NCBI GenBank assembly: GCA_037444305.1
Contig: JBBIMP010000014.1
Span: 58,381-122,380 of the forward strand
Source of the DNA: JBBIMP01 sp037444305
Lineage (GTDB): Bacteria; Acidobacteriota; UBA6911
Direction of reading: 5' to 3'
Length of the DNA stretch: 64,000 bases
The first letter of the stretch is position 1. Each line of letters starts with the position of its first letter. The translations under genes and the position numbers were made by a program. Below the pieces are notes generated by a model that made no database searches, had not been told where the DNA came from, and saw only the letters and a program-made list of their open reading frames with translations. This document shows positions 17,329 to 29,210 of this stretch, in pieces.

Positions 17329-17867
17329 TTTCGAGCGCCATCTATGCCAGGTATGCCAGGGCCCTGTCCGACGTCGCCCTGGAAACCGGCGAAGACCAGG
17401 CCATAGGCCGAGAATTGGGCATCTACAAAGCTATCTTCGAGGCCGTCCCGGACGTCCTGGAGGCGTTCCACAGTCCGGCTGTGGCGCACGACGCCAAGGA
17501 GAAGATGCTCACCGATCTGATGGCCCTCTACCCCGTCGGACGGACCACGGAGAACTTCCTGCGGGTACTGGTCGGGCACTATCGGATCCGGTATTTCCGG
17601 GAGATCGCCGATGCCTATGTCAAGACCGTCGAAGAACGGCACGGAATAGTATCGGCGCGGGTCGTCTCCGCGACGCCGCTGGATGAAGGCAGCCTTACGC
17701 GGCTGCGCGAGGCGCTGGCGAAAACCACGGGCAAGTCGGTCCGGCTGGATGTCCGCGCGGATCCCGAACTTCTCGGCGGCGTCATCGTGCAGGTGGGCAG
17801 CACGGTGTACGACGGCTCGGTGAGAAGCCAGCTGGCCGAGCTGCGCGGGCAATTGACGGGTCGCTGA
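17325..17867 (+). CDS. atpH: ATP synthase F1 subunit delta
   Basis: 180 residues of the OSCP/delta family. The N-terminal helical domain (SSAIYARYARALSDVALETG) and the C-terminal motif GGVIVQVGSTVYDGSVRSQL are diagnostic. Delta joins the top of alpha3-beta3 to the b/b' stalk. Start is GTG 17325, overlapping the atpF stop by four bases, so the two are coupled. Confidence 0.95.
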   Translation: MISSAIYARYARALSDVALETGEDQAIGRELGIYKAIFEAVPDVLEAFHSPAVAHDAKEKMLTDLMALYPVGRTTENFLRVLVGHYRIRYFREIADAYVKTVEERHGIVSARVVSATPLDEGSLTRLREALAKTTGKSVRLDVRADPELLGGVIVQVGSTVYDGSVRSQLAELRGQLTGR

Positions 17868-17964
17868 GCACGGCGGCGGGCACCCGGTTCCATTTATCCC
17901 CGCGTTCGCCGGCTGCGGCCGGGCGGCGCGGGACAGCGAGGCTGAAGCCGACAAGGAAGACAAC

Positions 17965-19497
<1,533 letters not shown>

Positions 19498-19505
19498 AGG
19501 CGCCG

Positions 19506-20366
19506 ATGCCGAACATCCGGGACATACGGCGCCGCATCCGCAGCGCCAAGAACATCCAGCAGATCACCCGCGCGATGAAGTTCGTGTCGGCGGCGCGGCT
19601 GCGCAAGGCGCAGGACAAGGTGGTGGCCGCGCGCCCTTACGCCCGGCAGATGCTCGCGGTGCTCAACAGCATCGCCACGCGCGTGCCGGAGCAGAGCCAC
19701 CCGCTGCTGACCCAGCGGGGCCGGGAAAAGATCGAACTGGTGGTCATAACGGCGGACAAAGGGCTCTGCGGCGCGTACAACACCAACATCATCAAGCAGG
19801 CGATCGAGATCGTCGCCCGGCACCAGGGAAGCGCCATTGAGTTGAACATCCTGGGCAAGCGGGGGCGGGACTTTTTCCGCAGGCGCGCTTTCGCCGTCCG
19901 GCACGAGACGATCCACATCCTGCAGCGGGTGAGTTTCGACGACGCGGCGGCGATCGCCGCGGACCTCATCGCGGAATTCGAAGGCGGCCGCAAGGACCAG
20001 GTTTGGCTGGTCTACAACGAGTTCAAATCGGTCGTGCAGCAGCGGGTCGTCGTCGAGCCCCTGCTCCCGATCCGGAGGCTGAGCATCGCCGATGAAGCCG
20101 GGCGCCTGGAATACCTCTACGACGAGCCGCCGCAGCAGATTTTCGGCCGACTCCTGCCGAAGCACGTGGAAGCGCAGGTGTTCCGCGCTCTGCTGGAAGC
20201 TTCGGCCTCGGAACACGGCGCGCGCATGACGGCCATGGATGCGGCCACGAAGAACGCGAGCGAGATGATCGACAGCCTGACGCTGCACGCGAACAAGGTG
20301 CGCCAGGCCGGCATCACGAAGGAACTGATCGAAGTGGTGAGCGGCGCGGTCGCCGCCGGCAAATAA
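19506..20366 (+). CDS. atpG: ATP synthase F1 subunit gamma
   Basis: 286 residues. The N-terminal RDIRRRIRSAKNIQQITRAM and the C-terminal EHGARMTAMDAATKNASEMI, which form the two long helices of the central rotor shaft, are present, as is VITADKGLCGAYNTNI. Standard operon position between alpha and beta. Confidence 0.97.
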   Translation: MPNIRDIRRRIRSAKNIQQITRAMKFVSAARLRKAQDKVVAARPYARQMLAVLNSIATRVPEQSHPLLTQRGREKIELVVITADKGLCGAYNTNIIKQAIEIVARHQGSAIELNILGKRGRDFFRRRAFAVRHETIHILQRVSFDDAAAIAADLIAEFEGGRKDQVWLVYNEFKSVVQQRVVVEPLLPIRRLSIADEAGRLEYLYDEPPQQIFGRLLPKHVEAQVFRALLEASASEHGARMTAMDAATKNASEMIDSLTLHANKVRQAGITKELIEVVSGAVAAGK

Positions 20367-20451
20367 TCACCGATCGCGGGACGCGCCCGGCTTGCTGCAG
20401 GCAGGCGCGCCGGACCACCCGGTTTCGGACCCGCGGTCCAGGGGAGAGAGC

Positions 20452-21861
<1,410 letters not shown>

Positions 21862-21941
21862 TCCCCGGCCGCCGCAGGACCGGGGTGAAGCCATCCCGCC
21901 GGGAGTCCGGTCGCGGCTCCGGCGAGATTTTGGATAAGAAC

Positions 21942-22373
21942 ATGGCATTGCCTGAAAAAATCCGCCTCGAAATCGTGACGCCCGAGCGGCAGCTCTACAG
22001 CGGACTCGTGGACGCCGTCACGGTGCCCTCGAGCCGGGGATACCTGGGAATCCTGCCGGGCCACGCCCCTCTTCTGGCCGAGCTTGGGATCGGCGATATC
22101 AGCTACGTCCAGAACGGCGCGGAGGAGTTCCTTTCGTGCTCCTGGGGATTCGTTGAGGTGTTGCCCGACCGGGTGATCATCCTGGCGCAGACCGCCGAAC
22201 TGGCCTCGGAGATCGACGTCAACCGGGCGGAACAGGCAAAGACGCGGGCACAGCAGGCCCTGCAGTCGAAGGACCCGAACCTGGATTATGCGCGCGCGGA
22301 GCTGGCGCTCCTGCGGGCCATCTCGCGAATCGACGCCGCCAAGCGCGCCCAGCTCCGAAAGACCTCGACCTAG
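21942..22373 (+). CDS. atpC: ATP synthase F1 subunit epsilon
   Basis: 143 residues. KIRLEIVTPERQLYSG, VTVPSSRGYLGILPGHAPL and a C-terminal two-helix domain (AELALLRAISRIDAAK) mark a complete epsilon, which inhibits ATP hydrolysis and links the rotor to the c ring. Start at ATG 21942. It ends the cluster; a 8-bp hairpin (22396-22403 with 22418-22425) lies downstream but lacks a T tract. Confidence 0.96.
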   Translation: MALPEKIRLEIVTPERQLYSGLVDAVTVPSSRGYLGILPGHAPLLAELGIGDISYVQNGAEEFLSCSWGFVEVLPDRVIILAQTAELASEIDVNRAEQAKTRAQQALQSKDPNLDYARAELALLRAISRIDAAKRAQLRKTST

Positions 22374-22655
22374 AGCGAACTGCACAGCAGCTCACGCCCG
22401 GGATTCAGAGCGCAATATCCCGGGCCTGCCCGGCGGCCGCAGGCCCGATACGGGCCTCACCGCAAGATTTGAAATCCGGATTCAAAATACGTAAGCCACG
22501 GATAATTTCACCGATTCCACGAATTCAGACAGCCGGGTATGAAATCCTCCCTGTAATGGGTGAAATCCGCGGCCGGAGAAGCAGTCGCCCGGGACTGGCG
22601 TGGGTGGCGTTGCCGGCAGGAAAAAGCTCTGAACCCTCCGGGAAAGCTTTGCGGA

Positions 22656-23135
22656 TCAGGAAGTGCGGGAGCCGCCCCGGAACAGCGCCACGCCGATCAA
22701 CCCGCCCAGGATCCCGAACACCACCGACAGGGCAAGCTGTCCCAGAATGCGGAAGAGCACGAGCACGCCCACAATCCCCCCCAGGTTTTCGAACAGGGTT
22801 TCCAGGACGGTGCGAAGGGTGTGGGGCATGCCGGAAAAACCGTGCAGAATCCTGCCCAGGAGGCCGCCCGCCGCGCCCCCGATCAGTAACACCAGCGGAA
22901 TGGCGACAACTGCAAACATGGCCGTCCCGACCGCTCCGGAGAGCGCTCCCAGGATGATGCCGTCCTGGGCGCCGAGCGGCCTGGAGGGATTGGAGCTGCG
23001 ATAAACGGCGACCGCGGCCAATGCGCCTGCCAGCGGCAGGACGAAACAGGCCAGGTTTAGGACGGGGACAAAGGGGGCGAGACCGGTGATCGCGCCCCCG
23101 ATGAGGATAGCCTTCCACTTGCCTTCCAGATTCAC
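22656..23135 (-). CDS. Hypothetical small membrane protein
   Basis: 159 residues with four or five hydrophobic, glycine-rich segments (LIGGAITGLAPFVPVLNLAC, FVLPLAGALAAVAVY, AMFAVVAIPLVLLIGGAAGG, ILGQLALSVVFGILGGLIGV). I do not recognise a family. Start is GTG 23135. It is leftward, convergent with atpC across ~280 bases and downstream of a TPR gene in the same direction, so the two may be co-transcribed. Codon use looks typical of the surroundings. Confidence 0.6.
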   Translation of the reverse strand: MNLEGKWKAILIGGAITGLAPFVPVLNLACFVLPLAGALAAVAVYRSSNPSRPLGAQDGIILGALSGAVGTAMFAVVAIPLVLLIGGAAGGLLGRILHGFSGMPHTLRTVLETLFENLGGIVGVLVLFRILGQLALSVVFGILGGLIGVALFRGGSRTS

Positions 23136-23177
23136 AGGATCCCCTGCGCGTCGCCGCCTAGCAAGCGCGGATGGAAT

Positions 23178-24233
23178 CTAGATCTTAAGGGGCGGCATCC
23201 CAAGTTGTTCGCGGGCCTTGTTGTAGGCCTTCTCGATTCCGATGGTCGTGTTGTTGTGCAGGGCCTTGTAGAGCTTGACCAGGTGTTCGTTCGCCTGCTT
23301 CTGCGTCTCGCCCTTCAGCAACTCGGCCTTGGCGAACGAAAGGATGGCCTCCTCCACCTTGCCCAGCCGCCACTGCGACAGGCCGATGTAGTAGTACGGC
23401 GTGTCGAATTTTTCCACCTTCAGCGCCTGCTCGAACGCCTGGATGGCCTCGGCAAACTTGTCCACGTCGTAGCGGTGCATGCCGATCATGAGGTAGCAGC
23501 TGCGCCGTACGAGGGTGTTGTTCTTGTTCCACTCGTCGGGCGTGATGGCTTCGGGCTTCTTGGCGGCATCCAGCGATTTGAGCGCCATCTGCGAGTATTC
23601 GGCGGCCTTGGCCAGGTCCTTCCGATCGCCGTATTTCTTGACCAGGGTCATTCTGAGATTGAAATCCCCGTCAAATTCCGGGTAGCCGAAAAGCTTGTGC
23701 GTCCATTCGAGGTGCTTGGCCTCATCGCGCAGCTTCTCGTAGCCTTCGGTGATGTAAAAGGCCAGGCTGGCAGACGGTTTCACGGCGTAAATCCGCAGGG
23801 CATAGTCGATGTATTTCTTGTGATGGCCCAGCTTCTGGGCCGCTTCCGCCGCGTAGGCCAGCATCTGGATGTCGTCCGGGAAGAACTTCATCCACTGCTC
23901 GGAAAGCTTTTCGAGCTTGGCGTAGGCCCCCTTCTGCTGGAGCTCGTACATCAGGCCCTGCCAGGCGATCACGATGTGCGGCTGGAGCTTGGACTTGGGA
24001 AACTTGTCCATGAATCCGATCAGGGCCTCGGCCTTCTTGTCCAGGTCGGTCTCATTGACCGCCTTGTCGTAGGCGTCGTATTCCTCTTCGGTATACTCCT
24101 CCTGCTCTTCCGGCGGCTGCTGGACCGGAGGTTTCTGGGCCTTGGCCTGCGCCAGGACCCAGCCGGATCCCGGCGACAGGATCAGCGCGCCGGCCAGAAG
24201 TACTAGAAACAGACTTTGATAGCTTCGCTTCAT
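23178..24233 (-). CDS. Secreted tetratricopeptide-repeat protein
   Basis: 351 residues: a signal peptide (MKRSYQSLFLVLLAGALILS ... ending near QAKA), a Pro/Glu-rich linker, then helical repeats of TPR type (for example QAFEQALKVEKFDTPYYYIG, LSQWRLGKVEEAILSFAKAE). It likely scaffolds protein complexes in the periplasm; no catalytic motif is visible. A good minus-strand promoter lies about 40 bases upstream. Similar exported TPR proteins are common in Acidobacteriota, but partners cannot be inferred. Confidence 0.8.
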   Translation of the reverse strand: MKRSYQSLFLVLLAGALILSPGSGWVLAQAKAQKPPVQQPPEEQEEYTEEEYDAYDKAVNETDLDKKAEALIGFMDKFPKSKLQPHIVIAWQGLMYELQQKGAYAKLEKLSEQWMKFFPDDIQMLAYAAEAAQKLGHHKKYIDYALRIYAVKPSASLAFYITEGYEKLRDEAKHLEWTHKLFGYPEFDGDFNLRMTLVKKYGDRKDLAKAAEYSQMALKSLDAAKKPEAITPDEWNKNNTLVRRSCYLMIGMHRYDVDKFAEAIQAFEQALKVEKFDTPYYYIGLSQWRLGKVEEAILSFAKAELLKGETQKQANEHLVKLYKALHNNTTIGIEKAYNKAREQLGMPPLKI

Positions 24234-24272
24234 GGATACCTTTCCCCCTTCATTGTCTTTGCTATGAGGCGC

Positions 24273-24302
24273 ATTCTAAGTTAATTCAAAAATTTAAATC
24301 AA
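24273..24302 (-). promoter_or_regulatory. Predicted sigma-70 promoter of the TPR gene
   Basis: On the minus strand TTGATT (24302-24297), 18 bases, TAGAAT (24278-24273), within a strikingly AT-rich patch, about 40 bases upstream of the ATG at 24233. The rest of the 24303-24494 interval shows no gene. Confidence 0.6.
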
Positions 24303-24494
24303 CTCCATAATTCGCATTTCCGTCCTGCCTTCGCCTGCCGCGCGCGCCTTCCGGGAGATGCCTGCCTCTGCTTTCGCCACGTGCCTTGGGCGGGTCTTCG
24401 CTGATTAGTGATGACGCGCGCACGGCGAAGTTGCAGGTTTCCGATGGCCGGACATTAACCCATGTGCAGCCGATCCCGGGGCTGTGTTTTGGGC

Positions 24495-24523
24495 TTGAAA
24501 TCAGCTTCCCCATTTCTTAAGAT
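24495..24523 (+). promoter_or_regulatory. Predicted sigma-70 promoter of tRNA-Gln (and glnS)
   Basis: TTGAAA (24495-24500), exactly 17 bases, TAAGAT (24518-24523). Transcription would start near 24530, about 12 bases before the mature tRNA 5' end. No other strong promoter is evident between the tRNA and glnS. Confidence 0.65.
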
Positions 24524-24541
24524 GAGGCTGTCCCGCAGTGC

Positions 24542-24615
24542 TGGGAGATCGTCTAATGGTAAGACGGGTGGCTCTGGACCATCTGATCGGGGTTCGAATC
24601 CCTGTCTCCCAGCCA
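24542..24615 (+). tRNA. tRNA-Gln (anticodon CTG)
   Basis: A 74-base cloverleaf with encoded CCA. The acceptor stem is TGGGAGA / TCTCCCA with discriminator G, the D stem is GTC/GAC, the anticodon stem GGTGG / CCATC encloses loop CTCTGGA (anticodon CTG, reading CAG), and the T arm is CGGGG-TTCGAAT-CCCTG. The weak first pair (T-A) is a known glutamine identity feature recognised by GlnRS, whose gene is next. Confidence 0.95.
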
Positions 24616-24722
24616 ATCCGGCCTTCGACGCAAAGATAATCCCGCTCGACGATGGGAAAAGGTAGCCGCTGATGCGGGCATGATCTGCGAATCCCTGTTC
24701 CGGCCGGAGGCCATGGAGACTC

Positions 24723-26480
24723 ATGAGCACGTCGAATTCCGATAGCAGCAGGCAGAATCCCCCGAGCAGAGGGGAGCCGGAGGCGCCTTCCGGGAGTGCC
24801 GCGCCCCCCCTCGATTTCATCCGGACCATCATCATCGAAGATCTTAGGACCGGCAAGAACGATGGCCGGGTGCACACGCGCTTCCCGCCGGAGCCCAACG
24901 GGTACCTCCACATCGGCCACGCCAAGTCGATCTGCCTCAATTTCGGCATTGCGGCGGATTTTCCCAACGGCCTCTGCAACCTCCGTTTCGACGACACCAA
25001 CCCGAGCAAGGAAGAGGTCGAATACGTGGAGTCGATCCAGGAAGATGTGCGCTGGCTGGGCTTCGACTGGGAGGACCGGCTTTACTATGCCTCGGATTAC
25101 TTCGACCGGTTCTACGAGTACGCCGAGGAGCTCATTCGGGCGGGCAAGGCCTACGTGGACAACCTGACGCCGGAGGAGATACGCGCCCACCGGGGAACGC
25201 TCACGGAGCCCGGCCGGCAGAGTCCCTACCGCGACCGGCCGGCGGCGGAGAGCCTGGAGCTGTTCCGCCGGATGAAAGGCGGGGAATTCGAGGAGGGCGC
25301 CTGCGTGCTGCGGGCGAAGATCGACATGGCCTCGCCCAACATCAACCTCCGGGATCCGGTGCTCTACCGCATCAAGCACGAACCGCACCACCGCACGGGC
25401 GACAAGTGGTGCATCTACCCGATGTACGACTATGCCCATGCCCTCTCCGATGCCCTGGAGGGGATTACGCACTCCATCTGCACCCTGGAGTTCGAGGACC
25501 ACCGCCCGCTCTACGATTGGGTCCTGGACAATCTGGACGTCCCGTGCCACCCGCAGCAGATCGAATTCGCGCGCCTGAATCTCAACTACACCATCATGAG
25601 CAAGCGGAAGCTCCTGAAGCTGGTCGAGGAGCGGGTGGTGCAGGGCTGGGACGATCCCCGCATGCCCACCATCAGCGGCCTCCGCAGGCGCGGTTTCACC
25701 CCGGAGGCGATCCGTGCCTTCTGCGACCGCGTGGGCGTGGCCAAGCGCGAAAATGTCGTCGACGCGGCCCTGCTCGAACACTTCCTGCGCGAGGACCTGA
25801 ACCGGCGCGCCCAGAGGGTGATGTGCGTCCTCCGCCCGCTGCGCGTGGTGATCGCCAACTACCCGGAGGAGCGGGTGGAGGAGATGGACGTGGTGAACAA
25901 CCCGGAGGATCCGTCGGCGGGGACGCGCAAGGTGCCGTTTTCCAGAGTGCTCTACATCGAGAGGGAGGACTTCCGGGAGGATCCCCCGAAGAAGTTCTTC
26001 CGGCTCGCCCCGGGCCGCGAAGTGCGCCTGCGCAATGCCTACCTGATCACGTGCGTGGACGTGATCAAGGACCCGGAAACGGGTGAGCCGGTGGAGCTGC
26101 TCTGCACCTACGATCCCGAAACCCGGGGAGGGGACGCGCCGGATGGGCGCAGGGTGAAGGCAACGCTCCACTGGGTCTCCGCCGGGCACTCGCTGGCAAC
26201 CGAGGTCCGGCTGTACGACAGGCTCTTCCTGAGCGCGCATCCCGGCGCCGAAGGGGACGGGGGCGATTTCCTGGCCGACCTCAATCCCCACTCCCTCGAG
26301 ATCCTCGAATCCTGCAGGATCGAGCCGAGCGTCGCCGGGGCGGAGCCGGGAAGCCGTTTTCAATTCGAACGCCAGGGGTATTTCTGCGTCGATCCGGATG
26401 CGCCCGGGGGCAGGCTGGTGTTCAACCGCACGGTTCCGCTTCGCGACTCCTGGGCCAAGATTGCAAAATCCCTCGAGTGA
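24723..26480 (+). CDS. glnS: Glutaminyl-tRNA synthetase
   Basis: 585 residues. The class I signatures are PPEPNGYLHIGHAKSI (HIGH at 63-66) and the KMSKS equivalent IMSKRKLLKLV; DDTNPSKEEVEYVESI and VYDWVLDNL-like segments mark GlnRS rather than bacterial GltX. The C-terminal beta-barrel anticodon-binding domain is complete (EDFREDPPKKFFRLAPGREV). The enzyme attaches glutamine to tRNA-Gln directly, so this organism need not use the GatCAB route for Gln. The ~30-residue Ser/Pro-rich N-terminus is unusual but short. It lies 107 bases after its own substrate tRNA. Confidence 0.97.
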   Translation: MSTSNSDSSRQNPPSRGEPEAPSGSAAPPLDFIRTIIIEDLRTGKNDGRVHTRFPPEPNGYLHIGHAKSICLNFGIAADFPNGLCNLRFDDTNPSKEEVEYVESIQEDVRWLGFDWEDRLYYASDYFDRFYEYAEELIRAGKAYVDNLTPEEIRAHRGTLTEPGRQSPYRDRPAAESLELFRRMKGGEFEEGACVLRAKIDMASPNINLRDPVLYRIKHEPHHRTGDKWCIYPMYDYAHALSDALEGITHSICTLEFEDHRPLYDWVLDNLDVPCHPQQIEFARLNLNYTIMSKRKLLKLVEERVVQGWDDPRMPTISGLRRRGFTPEAIRAFCDRVGVAKRENVVDAALLEHFLREDLNRRAQRVMCVLRPLRVVIANYPEERVEEMDVVNNPEDPSAGTRKVPFSRVLYIEREDFREDPPKKFFRLAPGREVRLRNAYLITCVDVIKDPETGEPVELLCTYDPETRGGDAPDGRRVKATLHWVSAGHSLATEVRLYDRLFLSAHPGAEGDGGDFLADLNPHSLEILESCRIEPSVAGAEPGSRFQFERQGYFCVDPDAPGGRLVFNRTVPLRDSWAKIAKSLE

Positions 26481-26751
26481 GGTCGGCGAGGGGACCCGAA
26501 GCGCCGGGCCCGCCGACGCTGATTCACGCTGCCGGTTTCTTATCCCGAGTTAAGCACCTTTTCGAGTGGCCGTAGGATATGAGGTCGGAATCCCGAGCGC
26601 AAGGAAATTAACTTTTTCCAGGGTGAAGGGACTGTGCCAATCCCGGGGCGCGGCCGATAAGGGGAAGGAAGGGAAGGCCACAAGAGGGCACTTCCACCGC
26701 ACGCCCGGGCGGGCGCGCCGGCGGGACGGAGTGCCCGGGGGGGGACCGGCG

Positions 26752-27201
26752 GTGAACGGAAGCGATTCGACCACAATCGGCCAGATCATGCGCAGCGACG
26801 TGATCCGGATCGGCATGGATGCGACTCTCGCCGAGGCGATGACCGTCTGCCTGCAGCACCGCGTGCGTCACCTGCCGGTCGTGGACGGGGGTGAAAGGCT
26901 GGTGGGGCTGGTCACCGATCGCGACCTGAGGGTTTTCATCAGCCACCGGCTGGGAACGATGATGGAAAACAACGCGGACCGCGAAACCCTTCACCGCCGC
27001 GTGCACGTCATGATGGTGCGGCGCGTCGTGACCGCAACACCCCAAACGAGCGTGGCCGAGGCGGCTCTCCTGATGCTGCAGAATCACGTCGGCAGCCTGC
27101 CGGTCGTGGACGGATCCCAGCGCCTGGTGGGCATCGTGACCACCCACGACCTACTGGCGCTCCTTGCGGAGCAGCGCGTGCCCGTAGAGGCTGCTCTCTA
27201 G
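26752..27201 (+). CDS. CBS-domain pair protein
   Basis: About 149 residues made of two CBS motifs: TIGQIMRSDVIRIGMDATLA ... HLPVVDGGERLVGLVTDRDL and HVMMVRRVVTATPQTSVAEA ... SLPVVDGSQRLVGIVTTHDLL. Paired CBS modules bind adenine nucleotides or SAM and act as energy sensors. GTG 26752 after a GGGGGGACC ribosome-binding site is the likely start, since the frame upstream is low-complexity and non-conserved. No effector domain is fused. Target unknown. Confidence 0.85.
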   Translation: MNGSDSTTIGQIMRSDVIRIGMDATLAEAMTVCLQHRVRHLPVVDGGERLVGLVTDRDLRVFISHRLGTMMENNADRETLHRRVHVMMVRRVVTATPQTSVAEAALLMLQNHVGSLPVVDGSQRLVGIVTTHDLLALLAEQRVPVEAAL

Positions 27202-27468
27202 CAGGGGCGGCAAAAGCCCTGTGCGCGGATCCCGTCCGGTACCTTTGGCGTTTTCTGCGCCTTTCCGCGTCCCAAGATTCCTGCCGCTCCCCAATTCACG
27301 AATTCTTCGGGCTCAAGCCGGCGCCGCGGGTGAACACGGAAGCCGTGCAGCGGCGGCGCGCGGAAATCCCGCTTTCACCCGCGGATGAAACCCGGTCAGT
27401 TCAGGCTGTCTTCCTCGATGACCGCCCGGGTGGTGTAGTCCTTGCCCCCGACCGTGTCCCCTTTGGCC

Positions 27469-27875
27469 GGACCGGAGGAGGACCGCCAGGGATACCGGGC
27501 GGCGCCGGTTCCCGGCAATCCCGCCGCGGTGGAAGAGATGCTGCGTTCCCATGGCAAGCTGAAGCTGGCCGAGGTTCTGGGGCCGGCGATCGAACTCGCC
27601 GAGAAGGCACCCTGAAGCCCAAAAAGGACGGGTGGGAGCTTTCCACCCTCTCCTCGCCCCGGTTTGCGGCGGAGCGAGCGGAGGAGATCAGGAAACGGCT
27701 CGAAGCCCGCTCCCAGCCTCCCGGTTCGGGCAGGCCTCCCCGGGAGTCCGACACCACACACCTGTCGGTGATCGACCGGGAGGGCAACGCGGTCTCCCTG
27801 ACCACGCCTTCCGATTTTTCTCTACCCTTCGCAAGGGAAATGATCCGATTCGGGCGGATTTTGCAGGATCACTGA
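27469..27875 (+). pseudogene. Gamma-glutamyltransferase remnant
   Basis: Two frames carry pieces of gamma-glutamyltranspeptidase. From 27469, YRAAPVPGNPAAVEEMLRSH and LKLAEVLGPAIELAEK match the large-subunit region, ending at a TGA near 27615. In the next frame SPRFAAERAEEIRKRLEAR and then ESDTTHLSVIDREGNAVSLT match the region around the autocleavage threonine that begins the small subunit. The middle of the gene, the N-terminus and everything after SLTTP are missing, so this is a multiply deleted pseudogene. On the opposite strand at 27396-27470 a short frame ending GGKDYTTRAVIEEDSLN also looks like the tail of a gene, unidentified. Confidence 0.75.
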
Positions 27876-28318
27876 TGCGCGGCCCGCGTGAGCCTGTCGG
27901 CCGAATATCGCAGTCTCGTCCGGACGAACAACAGAAAGAAGGCGGGCAGGAGGAACAGCGAGTCGCGCAGCAGAGTCAGGAGGGAAATCTTCTCTCCGAT
28001 GCCGAAGCAGCCGCAGTCGGCCTCGATCCCGCGTGCATAGGTGATCGCCATGGCGATTATGAAGGCGGCCAACAGCGCCGCCGCAAAGCCGGCCGTCCAA
28101 CGAATCGCAATGCCCGAAAGAATCACCAGGCCCAGAACGATCTCCAGCCACGGGATGATCTTCACCGCCCAGATCACGCCCCACGCGGGGAGCAGCTGAT
28201 AGGCTTCGATGGTGGCGGCAAACTGCAGGGGAGACGCCGCGAGTTTGGTATACCCGGCATAGATGAAAATGGCTCCGAGAAAAACCCGGCAAGCCCAGTG
28301 CAGGATGAGGATGCTCAT
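27869..28318 (-). CDS. MauE/DoxX-family membrane protein
   Basis: 149 residues with four membrane helices (VFLGAIFIYAGYTKLAASPL, IIPWLEIVLGLVILSGIAI, AALLAAFIIAMAITYA, LLRDSLFLLPAFFLLF) and a conserved GIEADCGCFG motif with two cysteines facing the membrane surface, as in MauE and VKOR-like redox partners. It starts four bases after the DsbA-like gene. The pair is probably a thiol-oxidation system: the membrane protein re-oxidises or reduces the exported thioredoxin-fold partner. Overlap with the neighbouring GGT remnant is seven bases. Confidence 0.82.
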   Translation of the reverse strand: MSILILHWACRVFLGAIFIYAGYTKLAASPLQFAATIEAYQLLPAWGVIWAVKIIPWLEIVLGLVILSGIAIRWTAGFAAALLAAFIIAMAITYARGIEADCGCFGIGEKISLLTLLRDSLFLLPAFFLLFVRTRLRYSADRLTRAAHQ

Positions 28319-28322
28319 CGGC

Positions 28323-28943
28323 CTATTTCAAAACCCTGTCCAGGTAGTCCTTCAGAATGGGATAGGAAACACCGCCGACCACGCGCTGTTCCCGGCCGCC
28401 GACGCTGATGAAAAATGTGGGCGTCGACCGGATGTCCTTTTTTTCGCCGTGCGCGATTTCCTTTTTAATTTCCTCTTCGATGGACGGGTCCTGCAGCAGT
28501 TTCCGGACCCGGGTCATCTGCTCGGTTGAAAGCACGCGGGCAACGACCGGCTCGATCTTTCCGTCCTGGGACCAGACTTCCTGCTCGGCATACAGGGCGT
28601 CGCTCACGCGCAGCCAGAGGTCGTGCCCGATGCGCCTGGCGGCGAGAGCGTAGCGCGTGGCCTCCCGCGCGTGGGTGTGCATCTGCAGGGGAAAGTCCCG
28701 GTATATAACCGCCACGCGGTTGCCCCTGGAATACTCGCCGATCACGGGCCGGACGGTCTCGAGGTAGAATGAGCGGCAGGCGGGGCATTGGTAGTCGGAA
28801 AAGACCTCGATCGTCACGGGGGCGCCCGGGCTCCCTCCCGCATAGTGAGGCGGCGTGTTCTGGGCCGGGGTGCGATCGCCTGCCATCAGAAGCGCCAACA
28901 GCGTTAGCCACACAATCGCGATCCAGGATCTGCCGGTTTTCAT
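28323..28943 (-). CDS. Exported DsbA-family thiol-disulfide oxidoreductase
   Basis: 206 residues: a signal peptide (SWIAIVWLTLLALLMAG), then a thioredoxin-fold domain with active site CPAC in VFSDYQCPACRSFYLETV, the cis-Pro loop STPTFFISVGG, and an inserted helical domain. It is of the DsbA/BdbD type (DSBA-like thioredoxin, PF13462). It should catalyse disulfide formation or isomerisation in periplasmic proteins. It is the first gene of a two-gene operon with the MauE-like protein. Confidence 0.88.
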   Translation of the reverse strand: MKTGRSWIAIVWLTLLALLMAGDRTPAQNTPPHYAGGSPGAPVTIEVFSDYQCPACRSFYLETVRPVIGEYSRGNRVAVIYRDFPLQMHTHAREATRYALAARRIGHDLWLRVSDALYAEQEVWSQDGKIEPVVARVLSTEQMTRVRKLLQDPSIEEEIKKEIAHGEKKDIRSTPTFFISVGGREQRVVGGVSYPILKDYLDRVLK

Positions 28944-29210
28944 GCCTTCCCTTTCCTTGTCCTGTTCGAGTTGCCCGCCGGTCCTCCGGGCAGTGTCACT
29001 GCCGCCGGTCCCTCGGATCTCGACAAAGGTACCACCGTTTATGCCGTTGTGCTACCATGCACTCTCTTTTGCCGGAGGACAGGCCATCGAATGCCGCCTC
29101 CCGCGCTGCTTTTTGAGACGCTGCGGGTGCGACGGCAGCCCGAACAGTTCCCGCAGCAGGGATATCCCTTGGGTGCAGGCTGCTGCCCCTCACACGACTA
29201 ATCGAGAGAG

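Noticed and set aside
22396..22425. Hairpin after atpC as an intrinsic terminator
   Set aside because: The stem is good but no T tract follows, so I did not list it as a terminator.
24501..26363. A 620-codon minus-strand frame opposite glnS
   Set aside because: Antisense shadow; GlnS on the plus strand has all catalytic motifs.
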